From Diplocarpon mali (taxonomy: Eukaryota > Ascomycota > Leotiomycetes > Helotiales > Drepanopezizaceae): 64,000 nucleotides of DNA. The notes beneath the pieces were generated by a model that was not told where the DNA came from, did not search any database, and worked only from the letters and a program-made list of their open reading frames with translations. The position numbers and the translations under genes are program-made. Location of the stretch: contig JAENRP010000138.1 of the NCBI GenBank assembly GCA_024741835.1, positions 1-64,000 on the forward strand, given 5' to 3'. Every line of letters starts with the position of its first letter. Within the stretch, counting starts at the first letter, position 1. Shown here in pieces: positions 36,830 through 47,183 of this stretch.

Positions 36830-38372
36830 ATACAATTCTATTTAAAACGGCAATAGCTTCTGATTCCAATTAAAATACCAGACTTAAAGACCTCCAACTC
36901 TTTTAAAAGAACTAGCAATAATAGTTCAATAATTTAAAGCTTTACTTTAAAAGTAAAGGTATTAAAATAGCGATTTAAAAGACACTTATTAAATATATAA
37001 GAATAGCCTCTTATACTCCTTCTACTAATTCGTCTACTTCTACTTTAATAGCTAATATAATTGCTAAGGATTTGCTAAATATACTAAATAAGCTTAGCTT
37101 AAGAGCTTTAGTAGATAATAACTAAGAATCCTAAAGGCAGATTTTAAATATGGAAAAGGAGAAGGAGTATAGGCTGGCCTTAGCTAAATGCAAGCTTAAG
37201 ATTAATAGAGGTTTAAGTGATAAAGACTAAGATTTTATTTAAGTTTATAATAATGCAAAGATAAGATAGGATACTTTAAAGGTAAAATACTCTTGTATAA
37301 CTGCCTTTAATACTTAGCATTTGCTATAATAGATCACTTTATTTTAATATAAAAAAGATAAAGATAGCAAGGATATAGATATAAATATAAACTCTACCTA
37401 ATCTATATTATATAAAGTAAAAAGGAGAGTAAGAGCTGCAGATCCTAGGATAGCTATAACTTTTAAAGAAACTCAGCTTTTTAGTTTCCTACTTAATAGC
37501 CTCCCTTTTAAGTTCGCTATTATAAAACAATCTCTTCTTATCTAACCCAACCTTAAGATTTATAAGAAGATCAACCTCCTTTAAACTGTTAAGCAAGACC
37601 TTAAAGGACGCTTTAAATCGGCAAATACTGCATTATAAGGTAATAATAAGCTTAAGAAGAGAAAGGAGCGCAGGATAAGCCCTTAAGCTTATTAAGGATG
37701 CTACTTCTATAATAGTGCTTATAATATTACTAATTATAAAGTTAGAAGGCAATTGATCGATATAGTTGCTAGCTTTAATATTAAAAAGCAATCGAAGCAA
37801 AAGTTAAAAAGCAAACTGCCCTTATCCTACTAAAGGCCGTAACTATTAAAGAAAGGCAAAGGAAAAGGCTATTTAATTAAAACTTTAGCAAATACCTTTA
37901 ATAAAGATAGTAGGTCATTTGAACTTAAATCCACTTCTAATAATTTAAATAATAATTATAATAAAGATGCCTATATTTTAAAAGCCGATCTCCGTAAGAT
38001 CCTTAAATCCGACTAGTATAATAATACTAGTTGTATAGTATATATAACTAATAAACCCTACCTATTTAAAGGCCCGCTTATTAAAATAAAAAGGCGCTCT
38101 ATTAAAGTTAGTAGTAGAAGGTTATATATAGACTTAATAGGTATAGTAGAAATGAATATCGCTAGCGTTTCTTTCCTTTTATAAAATATTCTCTTTATAC
38201 TTAGCTTAAGTATTAATCTTTTATCTAACTATAAGATCTATATAAAGTTGAATTATATAAGAGTTTTTAATAATCAATTTATATAGTTTATAAATAACAA
38301 TTATAAAATGATCTTTAAAGTTAAAATCAAAGATAGACTTTATATTATCTTAAAGGTAATATTATAAAAATT
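36830..38372 (+). pseudogene. E gag and protease (copia)
   Basis: A copia gag frame with the helical LLNSLPFKFAIIKQSLL segment (about 37490-37540), then a zinc-knuckle remnant near 37690-37745 (C-Y-F-Y-N-S-A...N-Y-K, from C-x2-C). Protease follows at about 37995-38070, where D-S-G-x-S-x-H has decayed to S-D-x-Y-N-N-T-S-C, next to the T-N-K-P-Y-L-F block. A typical copia post-protease stretch (VSFLL, ILSLSINLLS) runs to about 38350. Stops are TAG/TAA at Gln/Trp positions. Confidence 0.82.
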
Positions 38373-38844
38373 AACTCTTAAGCCAGACCTATAAGTGGAT
38401 TCTTTTAAAGAAAGTGCACTCTTTACCCTAATATAATTAAGCAAGGATAAAGAGAATAGATAGACTCTTAAGCTAAGATCGCAAGTAAAATTCGCAAAAA
38501 TGACTCTTAAGCTAGGACTATAAGTAGATTATAAAGTATCCTTAAAGATAACTCTTAAGCTAGGACTATAAGTGAATTTAGTAGAAATAACTCTTAAGCT
38601 AAGATTGCAAGTGGATTCTGCAAATTTGCTAATAATAACTCTTAAGCCGAGATCGCAAGTGAAATTCGCGGAAATGATTCCTAGGCTAAGACTGTAAGTG
38701 AAATTCGCGAATTTGTTAAAGACGACTCTTAAGCTAGGACTATAAGTAGATCTTGCCATTTTTAAAAAATCGACTCTTAAGCTAAGACTATAAGTAGATC
38801 TTGCAGTTTTATTAAAAACGACTCTTAAGCCAGGCTTATAATTA
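38373..38844 (+). repeat. Ten-copy in-frame array of the palindromic motif in E pol
   Basis: Copies start at 38373, 38463, 38502, 38550, 38589, 38637, 38676, 38724, 38772 and 38820. Spacings are 90, 39, 48, 39, 48, 39, 48, 48 and 48 nt, all multiples of three. The plus-strand pol frame therefore reads a repeating peptide like T-L-K-L-G-L-Q-V-D with 5- to 8-residue spacers. The array lies exactly between the protease-linked region and the pre-integrase domain. The reverse strand also stays open for 108 codons (38529-38855), which I take as a by-product of the palindromic units. Confidence 0.9.
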
Positions 38845-38849
38845 GAAAA

Positions 38850-40016
38850 CGGCAAAACCTTAAACTACTATCACTAATCCTTTTTAGCCGCCGATAATAA
38901 AGTATTAATTAATAATAGGCTATTAAAGCTATTAAAAGCCGAAAGCCTATTAAAGTATTAGCTAATATATAGAAGATTCGTATATCTAAGGCTAAAGAAA
39001 TTAAAAGGCTTATATAAGGTCTTAACTTTAAAATAAAAGATCTAAGTATTAAAGGATCGCTTAGTATATTAAATTTGCAAGCTAATAAAACTTCGAAATC
39101 GGACGCAAACTAAGCTTAATCTATAGAAAGATTTAATACTAGCGCTAATATCCATTAATACTATTAGACTATTTATAACCTCGATTAAAGGAAATAATTA
39201 GTTTTCTTAAATAGTAGATAACTCTACTTAATAGATATAGACCATTTATGCTAAGACCAAATCTAAGCTTATAAAAAAGCTAGAAACTTAGAAAGTGATA
39301 AAGGAACGCCAGACTTAATTAAAGCTAATAGCTATTAAGTCTAATAACGCATTAGAGATTAGGGCAAAGCTTAACGAATAGGCAAAATAAGGAGTTTACT
39401 ACAAATTAACTATAATATACAAAGGTTCTTATTAGAATAGCATCGCTAAGCGAAGCATCTAATAAGTAAAGACTGATTATCGCGCTCTATTATAAGATGC
39501 TGACCTACTATTGGAATTCTAAGACCTTGCGATTAAAGCAGACGCATACTTGCAAAATAGAATAGGTAGTAGATTAATAGTCAATAGCACCTAAATATTA
39601 CTATATAAGATATATTTTAAATAGAAATTAAGCTTAGACTATATCTGCGTCTTTAAAAGCATCTACTACTCTTATATTAGCCTAAAGTCCTAGCCTATAG
39701 GTATAAAGAGTAAGAAGCTAATAGACTAAAGTAGAAAGTATATATTTATTAAGTATATTAAATAGATAATAAAGCAATAGATAGTATATGCGCTAGATCT
39801 AAGGCAAGTAATTATATCCTTAATAATTGAGTTTAATAAATTTCAAAATAGAAGGGAGCTATCCTTAAAGCTCTATATATTTAAAGATTCGCAAGGTATA
39901 CCACTTAATAGTGATACTATTAAGCCGAATTAATAACCCCTTTCTCTTAGCTTAAGCATATTAAGCGCACCCGCTGATCGACGACCTACTAATCGCCTAA
40001 AGGCCAAATAGACTAT
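38850..40016 (+). pseudogene. E pre-integrase domain and integrase (copia)
   Basis: The pre-integrase domain is at about 38900-39110 (L-K-K-L-K-G-L, GLNFKIKDLSIKGSLSI). The integrase core at about 39230-39900 includes a Y-T-K-T-K-S-K-L block, the I-A-K-R-S-I-Q glutamate region near 39440-39465 (family N-G-x-A-E-R) and A-D-A-Y-L-Q-N-R near 39540-39565. After that comes the C-terminal K-P-S-L-D-like segment (about 39620-39680). A2 interrupts the frame at 40016, downstream of the core. Confidence 0.9.
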
Positions 40017-40262
40017 TATAAAACTGAGGGGAGACAACACAAGAATAGGCCCAAGGGAAGACCTAAAAACAAGAGGAGGAAGCACTATAAGCGGGCTCTC
40101 CTAGACAAGATATTAGGAACAAGTCCTAAGTATAGGGTATATTCAGTACTATAGCGATACGCGCTATCTCTATATATAGAAGGTGGCCCTTTTATCCTCT
40201 TACTAGCCTGCGCCGATTATATGATATATATTATAAGACCTATCTATCTTAGGTCTTTATAT
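40017..40262 (-). repeat. A2 3' LTR
   Basis: 246 bp matching 55607-55851 and 7480-7724 (shared aggaggaagcactataagc and ctataagacctatcyatc segments). Confidence 0.9.
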
Positions 40263-40569
40263 ATGTCTTAAATAATAAAAGTAGTAGCCTCTACTACTAT
40301 TAGTAAAGAATACAAAATAATATAAGTTAAGGCAATAGCATATCAATTACTAGCAAACCTTAAGTGCGAGAAAACTAATATATCAAAAGGCCTAAACTAG
40401 GGCTATATTATTATTAAAGGTAAAAGGAAAAAAAAAAAAANNNNNNNNNNNNNNNNNNNNNNNNNNNNNNNNNNNNNNNNNNNNNNNNNNNNNNNNNNNN
40501 NNNNNNNNNNNNNNNNNNNNNNNNNNNNNNNNNNNNNNNNNNNNNNNNNNNNNNNNTTTTTTTATACAC
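40263..40569. other. A2 segment between 3' LTR and X2, with assembly gap
   Basis: About 180 bp of A-rich sequence ending in a long A-run, then 116 N (40441-40556), then a T-run. No gene is seen. A-run/T-run flanks suggest a collapsed homopolymer or hairpin. The end of X2 may fall in the gap. Confidence 0.6.
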
Positions 40570-40573
40570 TTTT

Positions 40574-40598
40574 CACCTACAGGCTAGGCCCAGGAGTT
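40574..40598. repeat. Palindromic motif copy near the X2 3' end
   Basis: Core caggctaggcc intact; arms changed (cacctac, aggagtt). Next to the N gap. Confidence 0.65.
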
Positions 40599-40998
40599 AG
40601 AAAACGAAACTAGCAAAACAAATAAATAAGCTATAGAGTCGCAAAAACAATTAAAAATAGTACTAACCTAGATGTTAATTTTCCTTAGTTCTCTTTAAGG
40701 GATAAGGAGAACTATTACTAGATAATACTCTCTTTGTAAAGCGCCTACTTCTTCTTAATAGTTCACTATTAGTATTAGAAGAGTCCGGTCTCGGTATTGC
40801 AAGAGCTTTAGTATTTTATAAAGATGCTAGTATAGTTTGACAGCTTCTGCTAATAAAGAGGGAGACTTATATTATAGCATTATTGTTATTATCCTCTTTA
40901 TTATTATTATCATCCTCTAAAGAGTCTTCTACTGCAAAGGGGGATAAGGCAGGCAATTCAATAGATAATACTTCCTTTTCTTTACCTTTAGTTAATAC

Positions 40999-41023
40999 AA
41001 GTTGCAGGCTGGGCCTAGGAGTT
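40999..41023. repeat. Palindromic motif copy in X2 (second from 3' end)
   Basis: Reads as I-T-P-R-P-S-L-Q-L in the X2 frame. Confidence 0.68.
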
Positions 41024-41820
41024 ATATCGGAGGGTTTAGCATAAGGTTTCTTAGTGCTATACTTTTCGAGAAGGATCGTCTTATCGATTATATTATCAGC
41101 CTTAATATTATTATTAGTACCTTTCGTCTTAGTCTAGGACTTATCCTTATATAGTTGTAGTTCCAACTATTGAATCAGCTTCTAAGTATAGGTGAAATTA
41201 TTAAAAAGTTCTTACTTATACTTCTTTAGATATATTATCAATTAAGTCATATCTTTAGAGAATAACTCCTTTACTATTATTACTACCAATAGATCGTTCT
41301 ATAGCTGTTTCCTTATAAGTGCCTCTAATAGTAGGCCTCCTTTTGTTATACTAAGCGTTATACGAAATTTGGCTAACGATTCTCTAGCAATACTCCATCT
41401 TGCAGTGCTAGGTCTCTTTATACTAATAGAATCGATAAGAAAATCTTCTAGGTCTATGCCATTCTCTAATAAGTTATTACTAACAACTTCTATATAGTTA
41501 TTGCTAATAGTAAGAAAGCCACCTTTTCCTAGTTCTTTAGCAGATTCTATATTAACAAATATGCCTTATCTAGTAAATATAAAGAATAGAGTCGTCTTAT
41601 TAGAGATATACTCCTTTAAAAGTGTCTTCTCTCTAATATTTAATTCTTTCTATTATACTATATTTCGAGCCAGATTTAGTAAGATCTATTAAGCATTCTT
41701 AAGGCGTTAGGGTATAAGATTTAATAATTCATAGGATTTTTCTTAAATAGCGAATTCTCCGGTCGATTGTTTAGCTGCTAGAATCATATAGTAGTCAATA
41801 GTTCTATTATTAAGTGGATT

Positions 41821-41845
41821 GACCTGCGAGCTAGGCCTAGGAGTC
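41821..41845. repeat. Palindromic motif copy in X2 (middle)
   Basis: Left arm gacctgcg and right arm aggagtc; the X2 frame reads L-T-P-R-P-S-S-Q-V. Confidence 0.75.
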
Positions 41846-43050
41846 AATCTTATAAATCTTATATTAGTATCAATCTTAATAGTAATAACTCTTAAGTAGT
41901 AGTCAATTCTAATAAACTATATAAGCTTAAGATATATTACTAGTTTATATAAAGACTTATATTAAGTTAGTAGAGCACCTAGGTATAATTTATAATATAT
42001 CCTTAGTATCTATTATATTAAGCTATAAGTCATATTATAAAGGTAGGCAAAGGGGGGATTTGGCTTCTTATCTAAGGTCTAGAAGTAGTATTGGTATATT
42101 TCTAGTTCTTCTTATACTAATATTAAAAATGAATTCTTTTTATAATTACTATAACTATACATACGCATAGCGCCTAAAAAGGCGCAGCTAAATAACTTAG
42201 GCATATTTAAAAAGCCTTTACTATAGAATAATGTAAAGTTATTAATAGTCAGTATAGCGTTGTACCAGGCAGGGGTCCATACGATATTATAGAACAATTT
42301 AAGGGCTTTAGGTGCTACTCTGAACTTAGAGAAGCCTAACGATATATCCTTTTTAACTTAGCTTGCTATTCTATTACCGATAGCTATAATTGCATAATTT
42401 CCTAAATGCAATAAAAACAAGGTCGGGTTAGGAGTAGTGCAAAATTTATAGATATTAGACGATATATCTTTATTAGTAAGGCCTATCGTTACCAATCCAT
42501 AGTACTACGCATATTAGCGTTTATAAAAGGCGTAGAACTTTTCAAAATTGAAGTCCTTAAATATTCCTATTATAAACTTTATAAGTCTTATCTTCATTTC
42601 TAATATTACTACTATCTTAAAACTATTACTATACTGCAGTATTATCTTTATATTAAAGGGGACCTGATAATATTCTATAAAGATAATATTTGTATTGACT
42701 TCGGATTTCTCCTTAAGAATATAGAAGTCACCCTTCAATTTCTTATACTTAATAAAGAACTGTATAATATTGTCTATAGAAAATTCGTCTTATAGCAGTT
42801 TTATAATCTGCTTAACGGCTCTTATCGTCCCTTCCTATGCTAATAAGACTTCTCCCTGACCTTCTTTTCTCAAACGCTTTATTATTAACTTATAGAATTT
42901 GAGAACAAATTTTTACAAGTTATTAAGGAAAGATTATACGATATTAGCAGTATCCTTCTTAGTATTATTAAAAATTTCTAGCATATTAGTGATAATGCCT
43001 ATTTCTTTATTAGATAATTCATCTTCTAAGTCTATAACATTATATATATT

Positions 43051-43075
43051 AACCTATAGGCTAGGCCCGCGAGTC
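43051..43075. repeat. Palindromic motif copy in X2 (fourth)
   Basis: Right arm cccgcgagtc is nearly intact; the frame reads M-T-R-G-P-S-L-x-V. Confidence 0.78.
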
Positions 43076-43236
43076 ATTTTCTTTGCCATTAGTATTCGGG
43101 GTGTTTAGGGCATTTCTAGGGATAGTAACTCAAATTCGTCTGAGTTAAAGGAATAGTAGTCAGGCAGGTCAGCTGCTTAAGTTCCTAGTATCATAGGCAC
43201 CTCCAGCTTAGGGACATTCTCCTTATATGCTGATTC

Positions 43237-43261
43237 CACTTGTAGGCCAGGCCTATAAGTC
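43237..43261. repeat. Palindromic motif copy in X2 (fifth)
   Basis: 186 bp (62 codons) from the preceding copy; the frame reads L-T-x-R-P-G-L-Q-V. Confidence 0.72.
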
Positions 43262-44215
43262 AAATTCTCCTTATCAGTTATTCTTACTAAGGGTAGCAGC
43301 ATTTTTAAAGTGATAGGGATAATAAACTCCTATCTCTTTAACTTATTATCAAAGTAATTTATAATATACTTAATAAGATAAGTCATCTTTTCTTTTATAA
43401 TAAGTAGACTATATTGCGACTATTAGAGGCCAAGTGTATCTAAAACAGTTTGGTCAAAAAGTGCAAAATTATTATACTATAAGGGTTTATCTTTCATAGT
43501 CTGAATAGTAGAGTGCATAATAGTGCTTAAGAACCTAATAAATTTTCTACCTCTAATGCTATTTCCTTGCAGCTTTTTCATACCTTCTTAAATAGTAAAA
43601 TGATTTAATACCTATATAGCCTTTGCTATTAGTTAGTATATCTTAAAGATTTTGCTAAGCTCTCATAGGGCGTTATTAGTAGTAATATCAGTTATAAAGT
43701 AGGTCTGGAAAAGTATACTATAGGTGCTACTTATAAACTGCAACAATCTTTTTATATACTCATTCTTCTTATCTCGATTTTTCTAAAACAAATCCATTGA
43801 ATTAGTATATCCTTAATATTCCTATAGAAATTTTTCACAATCGATCCCTTTTGTCTTAAGCTTATTCTTAAGAAAATCATTAAAGCCTAAAAATCCTTCT
43901 TCTATAGTAGAAATTCTATAGTTTAACACTTCTATAGATGAGTTTAGGAATACTTACTATTCTATTTCACCTAATGTTCTATAAGTGCTTACTATATCTT
44001 CTAATAATCTTAGAGCTTTTCTATCCTATGAAAAGTTACCCTCTAATATTAGTTTATTATTGGCAGTATTTAAGGGTTTGCTACCCAAAGCTACAACTGA
44101 CGTATTCTTCTTAGGTGTGGCTCTCTTGCTTAAGCTCAATAGTGCCATAATGAATTATTTAATAGGAGGAAGTAGTTCTAAACGAAGAGATGATTATTTA
44201 GGAAAGATTAATAAC

Positions 44216-44694
44216 ATAGGAGGCTTATACTAGAAAAGATTAATAACAAAAGACAATAGTAGTAGTGCTGGTATTATAGGTCTAGTAGGATTATAGAAAA
44301 AGTAAAAAAAGTAAAATTGTAGTATAAGGAGAGGCTTATTTATAGAGTTTGAAATCGCGCTAGTACATATAGGAAAAGTAGGCATAATAAGCTTAGAAGT
44401 AGAAACAAAAGTAGGGTATAACGCATATAAGGACCCACAATTAGTAAATGACAATTGTTAAAGGTAAGAAAGACATTTCAAAGGTAAGCGTTAGAAAGTT
44501 GTATATAAAGGGAATAATCAAAGAATGAATTATATAAAAAGTAAAGTAAATAAAGAATATATATAGAATAGAATAATAGGTTAAGAATAAAGAGATATAG
44601 GTATATAGAAAGTAGATAATCTTTAAAAAATTCAACTTCTAATTCGCAATCTCTTTAAATGGTTTTCAAAAGGGGGGGTAGTAGACTCAATTCT
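44216..44694. other. Spacer between X1 and X2
   Basis: Purine-rich on the plus strand. The minus-strand frames here (44230-44454, 44441-44635) are hydrophobic only because the strand is pyrimidine-rich, and I do not call them genes. A run ttttcaaaaggggggg at 44663-44678 resembles the polypurine tract before the B 3' LTR, but no LTR follows it. Confidence 0.5.
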
Positions 44695-44887
44695 CTAAGC
44701 TTAAGTCGACTTAATTATCAGTTCTATTATCACTTCAGAGTCTTCTTCTTTTGCGTTAGTTCTCATTTCTTAGCGATTTCTCAGCTTTAGGGACCTCTCT
44801 TAAAGGATCTTCTATTAGTACCCCTAGATTTGGTAACCGAGGTTTATCCGAACTATCTTATAAGCTTAAGCCAGCTGAGTCTAACCT

Positions 44888-44912
44888 CACTCGCAGGCTA
44901 GGCTCGCGAGTC
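44888..44912. repeat. Palindromic motif copy in X1 (nearest the 3' end)
   Basis: Only one mismatch in each arm region relative to the perfect palindrome; the frame reads L-T-R-E-P-S-L-R-V. Confidence 0.88.
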
Positions 44913-45772
44913 AGTCTTAGCGTTTCTAAGCTTAAGGGTAAAAATAGGGAATTAGTTCCTAAATCAGGGTTTGATACTATACTAGAGTCTCGGTTTATCT
45001 CTTTTCCGAATTTTCTTATAATAATGCCTTTATTAATTAGTGCATTAGGTTCTCGAATAGCATTTACTTTATTGCGCTATCCCTAAGACTTAAGTCTATA
45101 AAGAAGCGACTTAGTATTTATAACATTTGTCTAAGCCTTAATAAGGGCGTTGAATAGCTTCTAATTATATTCTATAAGGTGGATTTTCAATTCGTCTTTA
45201 TTTAAAAGAAACAACTCCTATACTTCAATTATAACTAATAGATCTATCTAAAAGCGTCAACTAATAATAGCTTTAGAAAGGCTGCCGCAGTTTTCAAGAT
45301 GAAAAGCTGCCTTAAAAGGTATAGTAGTTTTACTTACATTAATCTATTAAAGTACTAGAGGTTGCTTTAGAGTAGAGATTAAAAAGATAAGATTAGAGAT
45401 TCGAGTCTTATTTTCCAAGGTATTCTTATTGCAAATAGCTATATAGTTATTATAAAAGGCTATAAAACTACCAGTCCTATAAGAATTGTCCGAAAGCATT
45501 TTAAGAAGGTATCCCTATTTTATTATTATTATAATTGGATTACTATTATTAGTAATAGGTCGCAAGATCTCCTTTTGCTTCAATTTTACAATTATTTAAA
45601 TTAGTTGAGATTTTGAACCGAGTGCTTAAGAGGTCTATCGACTTATCTTCTTCATAGATAGAGTAAGTTTCACATTCGACTAAGAGCCGACCTACCTATT
45701 AAGGCTTTTAAAAGCTAGCCCTTATCCGATCGATAGGATCTGATAATCTAAGACTTGCTTTCTAACAAAATT

Positions 45773-45797
45773 GACTCGCAGGCTAGGACCGCAAGTG
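45773..45797. repeat. Palindromic motif copy in X1 (middle)
   Basis: Left arm gactcgca and right arm ccgcaagtg; the frame reads F-T-C-G-P-S-L-R-V. Confidence 0.85.
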
Positions 45798-47158
45798 AAA
45801 ATCGGAATTTCTTTATTAGTAGCACTTACATCTCTCTTTATTAAAACGACTTAATTATAAAGACCTAGGCTAATTAATTAAAGAGGTTTAAGATAGGCTA
45901 TAAGCTAATAGGTTCCTCTACTTCTCGCTATTATAGCTAAGAGGTAGAGTCTATAGTACATTCGAAGGACTTATTAAGTAAGACTGAATATCATATTATA
46001 GAGAAAATAAGAAAGTATAAAGGTTATATTATCCATAAGGCGGAAGTGATAAAGGTATATCTCTACTTCTTATCTTATAATAGAGAGGAATATACCTATA
46101 AAAGTACTATCATTAGTAGTAAAATTGTCGATTAGGAAGCGGCATCCGAAGGGTTCAGGCATCACAATTAACCCTTCTTCCTCTATTTCCTCTTACTATT
46201 CATTATTTAATAATATCGAAAAGAAAGAATTATTCTATTCAATCGGCTCTAACGCCTTTAAGGCTTTAGGATCAGCCCTAAATTTTGCAGCACCTAAAGA
46301 TACCTCTATTATTAATAGGTTAGATTTGCATATCCTTAAAGAGATAAAGAATTAATTATCAAGGTAGATTAGAAAAAGATCAACATCTTTTACTATATAA
46401 AGAAGTTTAAGGTATTTAATAGTTTCGTTAATATCAAATCCTTTATAATTAAGACTATAGTAAACCGAAAGAGAGCAAATATAAAGGTCGCAAAGTCTTC
46501 TCCCTTTAATTCCTATACTAAGAAGATACTATCGAAAGCGAGTCTTTATTATAAAGGACACCTAAATATTATATCGTTCTCTAAGCTTAAGGTTGAAAAT
46601 GACCGATTAAGGCATATTGCTATAATTACAAATGTCCTAATCAATAGATTCCTCTTTGCGTTCTCTTTCTCGCAAGATAAAATAGTCTCGCTCAGCATCC
46701 GAGAGATTAGGTTCTTAACTTCTATAATTATTAAAGAATTGAACAATATCTATAGAGGCGAACTCGTCTAAGATAAGCTATTAAATCTATCTAACGGCTC
46801 TTTTAATTATCTCTAAAGCAATAGGAATAGGGTCTTCCCTTATATTATCATTTCTAAAACGGTTGCATATAAATATAAAGAAGTCAAGAACTAGCTCCTT
46901 TAAGTTATTAAGAAAGGAGTCTAAGCGAGCGCGCAATCCTTTAGTTTCAAATTGCAAATTAGCTAAGGTAGCTATCAAACGATCTATCCTTTTTAAAGGT
47001 TAAGCCAAAATAGGTCATTTAACTAAAAGAGAGTCCTTTAAAGATTTTAAAAATTCTAAAGAGGCTGCGCTAAGCGTTTAGGCAGTTTATTCGGCAGCAG
47101 TTTCTAAAATCATTTCGGTAAAAAGCAGGTTGGGTCTAGTTCTAAAATTCTCGTTTCT

Positions 47159-47183
47159 AACTCCTAGTCTAAGACCGCGAGTC
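47159..47183. repeat. Palindromic motif copy in X1 (nearest the start)
   Basis: Right arm ccgcgagtc intact; the frame reads L-T-R-G-L-R-L-G-V. Confidence 0.8.

Larger units (their letters stand above)
40570..44215 (-). pseudogene. ORF X2 of element A2, unrecognised long protein
   Basis: A long minus-strand frame of about 1,200 codons, interrupted almost only by TAG/TAA that fit lost Trp/Gln. I recognise no domain. Read right to left, it has an N-terminal S-x-D-x-x-A-L-x-L-L...S-T-Y-x-x-L-G-E-I-E block (about 44045-43965), helical middle parts and an I-S-L-G-F-S-K-F-R-V-A-P-K-A-L-K block (about 42300-42350). Then come L-E-I-Y-Q-Y-Y-F...N-M-T-Y-S-L-I (about 42000-42090) and an acidic Asp/Asn/Glu stretch near the end (about 40880-40930). 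Each of the first blocks has a counterpart in X1. Five palindromic motifs lie in it, read mostly as T-P-R-P-S-L-Q-V-like peptides. It is not gag, RT or integrase. Function unknown. Confidence 0.7.

Noticed and set aside
38529..38855. Open reverse frame of 108 codons with repeated Y-S-x-S-L-R-V peptide
   Set aside because: It runs over the palindromic array on the strand opposite to E gag-pol. The units are near palindromes, so both strands stay open; domain context and codon phase support the plus-strand pol reading.
44230..44635. Two hydrophobic minus-strand open frames between X1 and X2
   Set aside because: The strand is simply pyrimidine-rich, giving Phe/Leu/Ile/Tyr codons by composition; no motif and no counterpart elsewhere.
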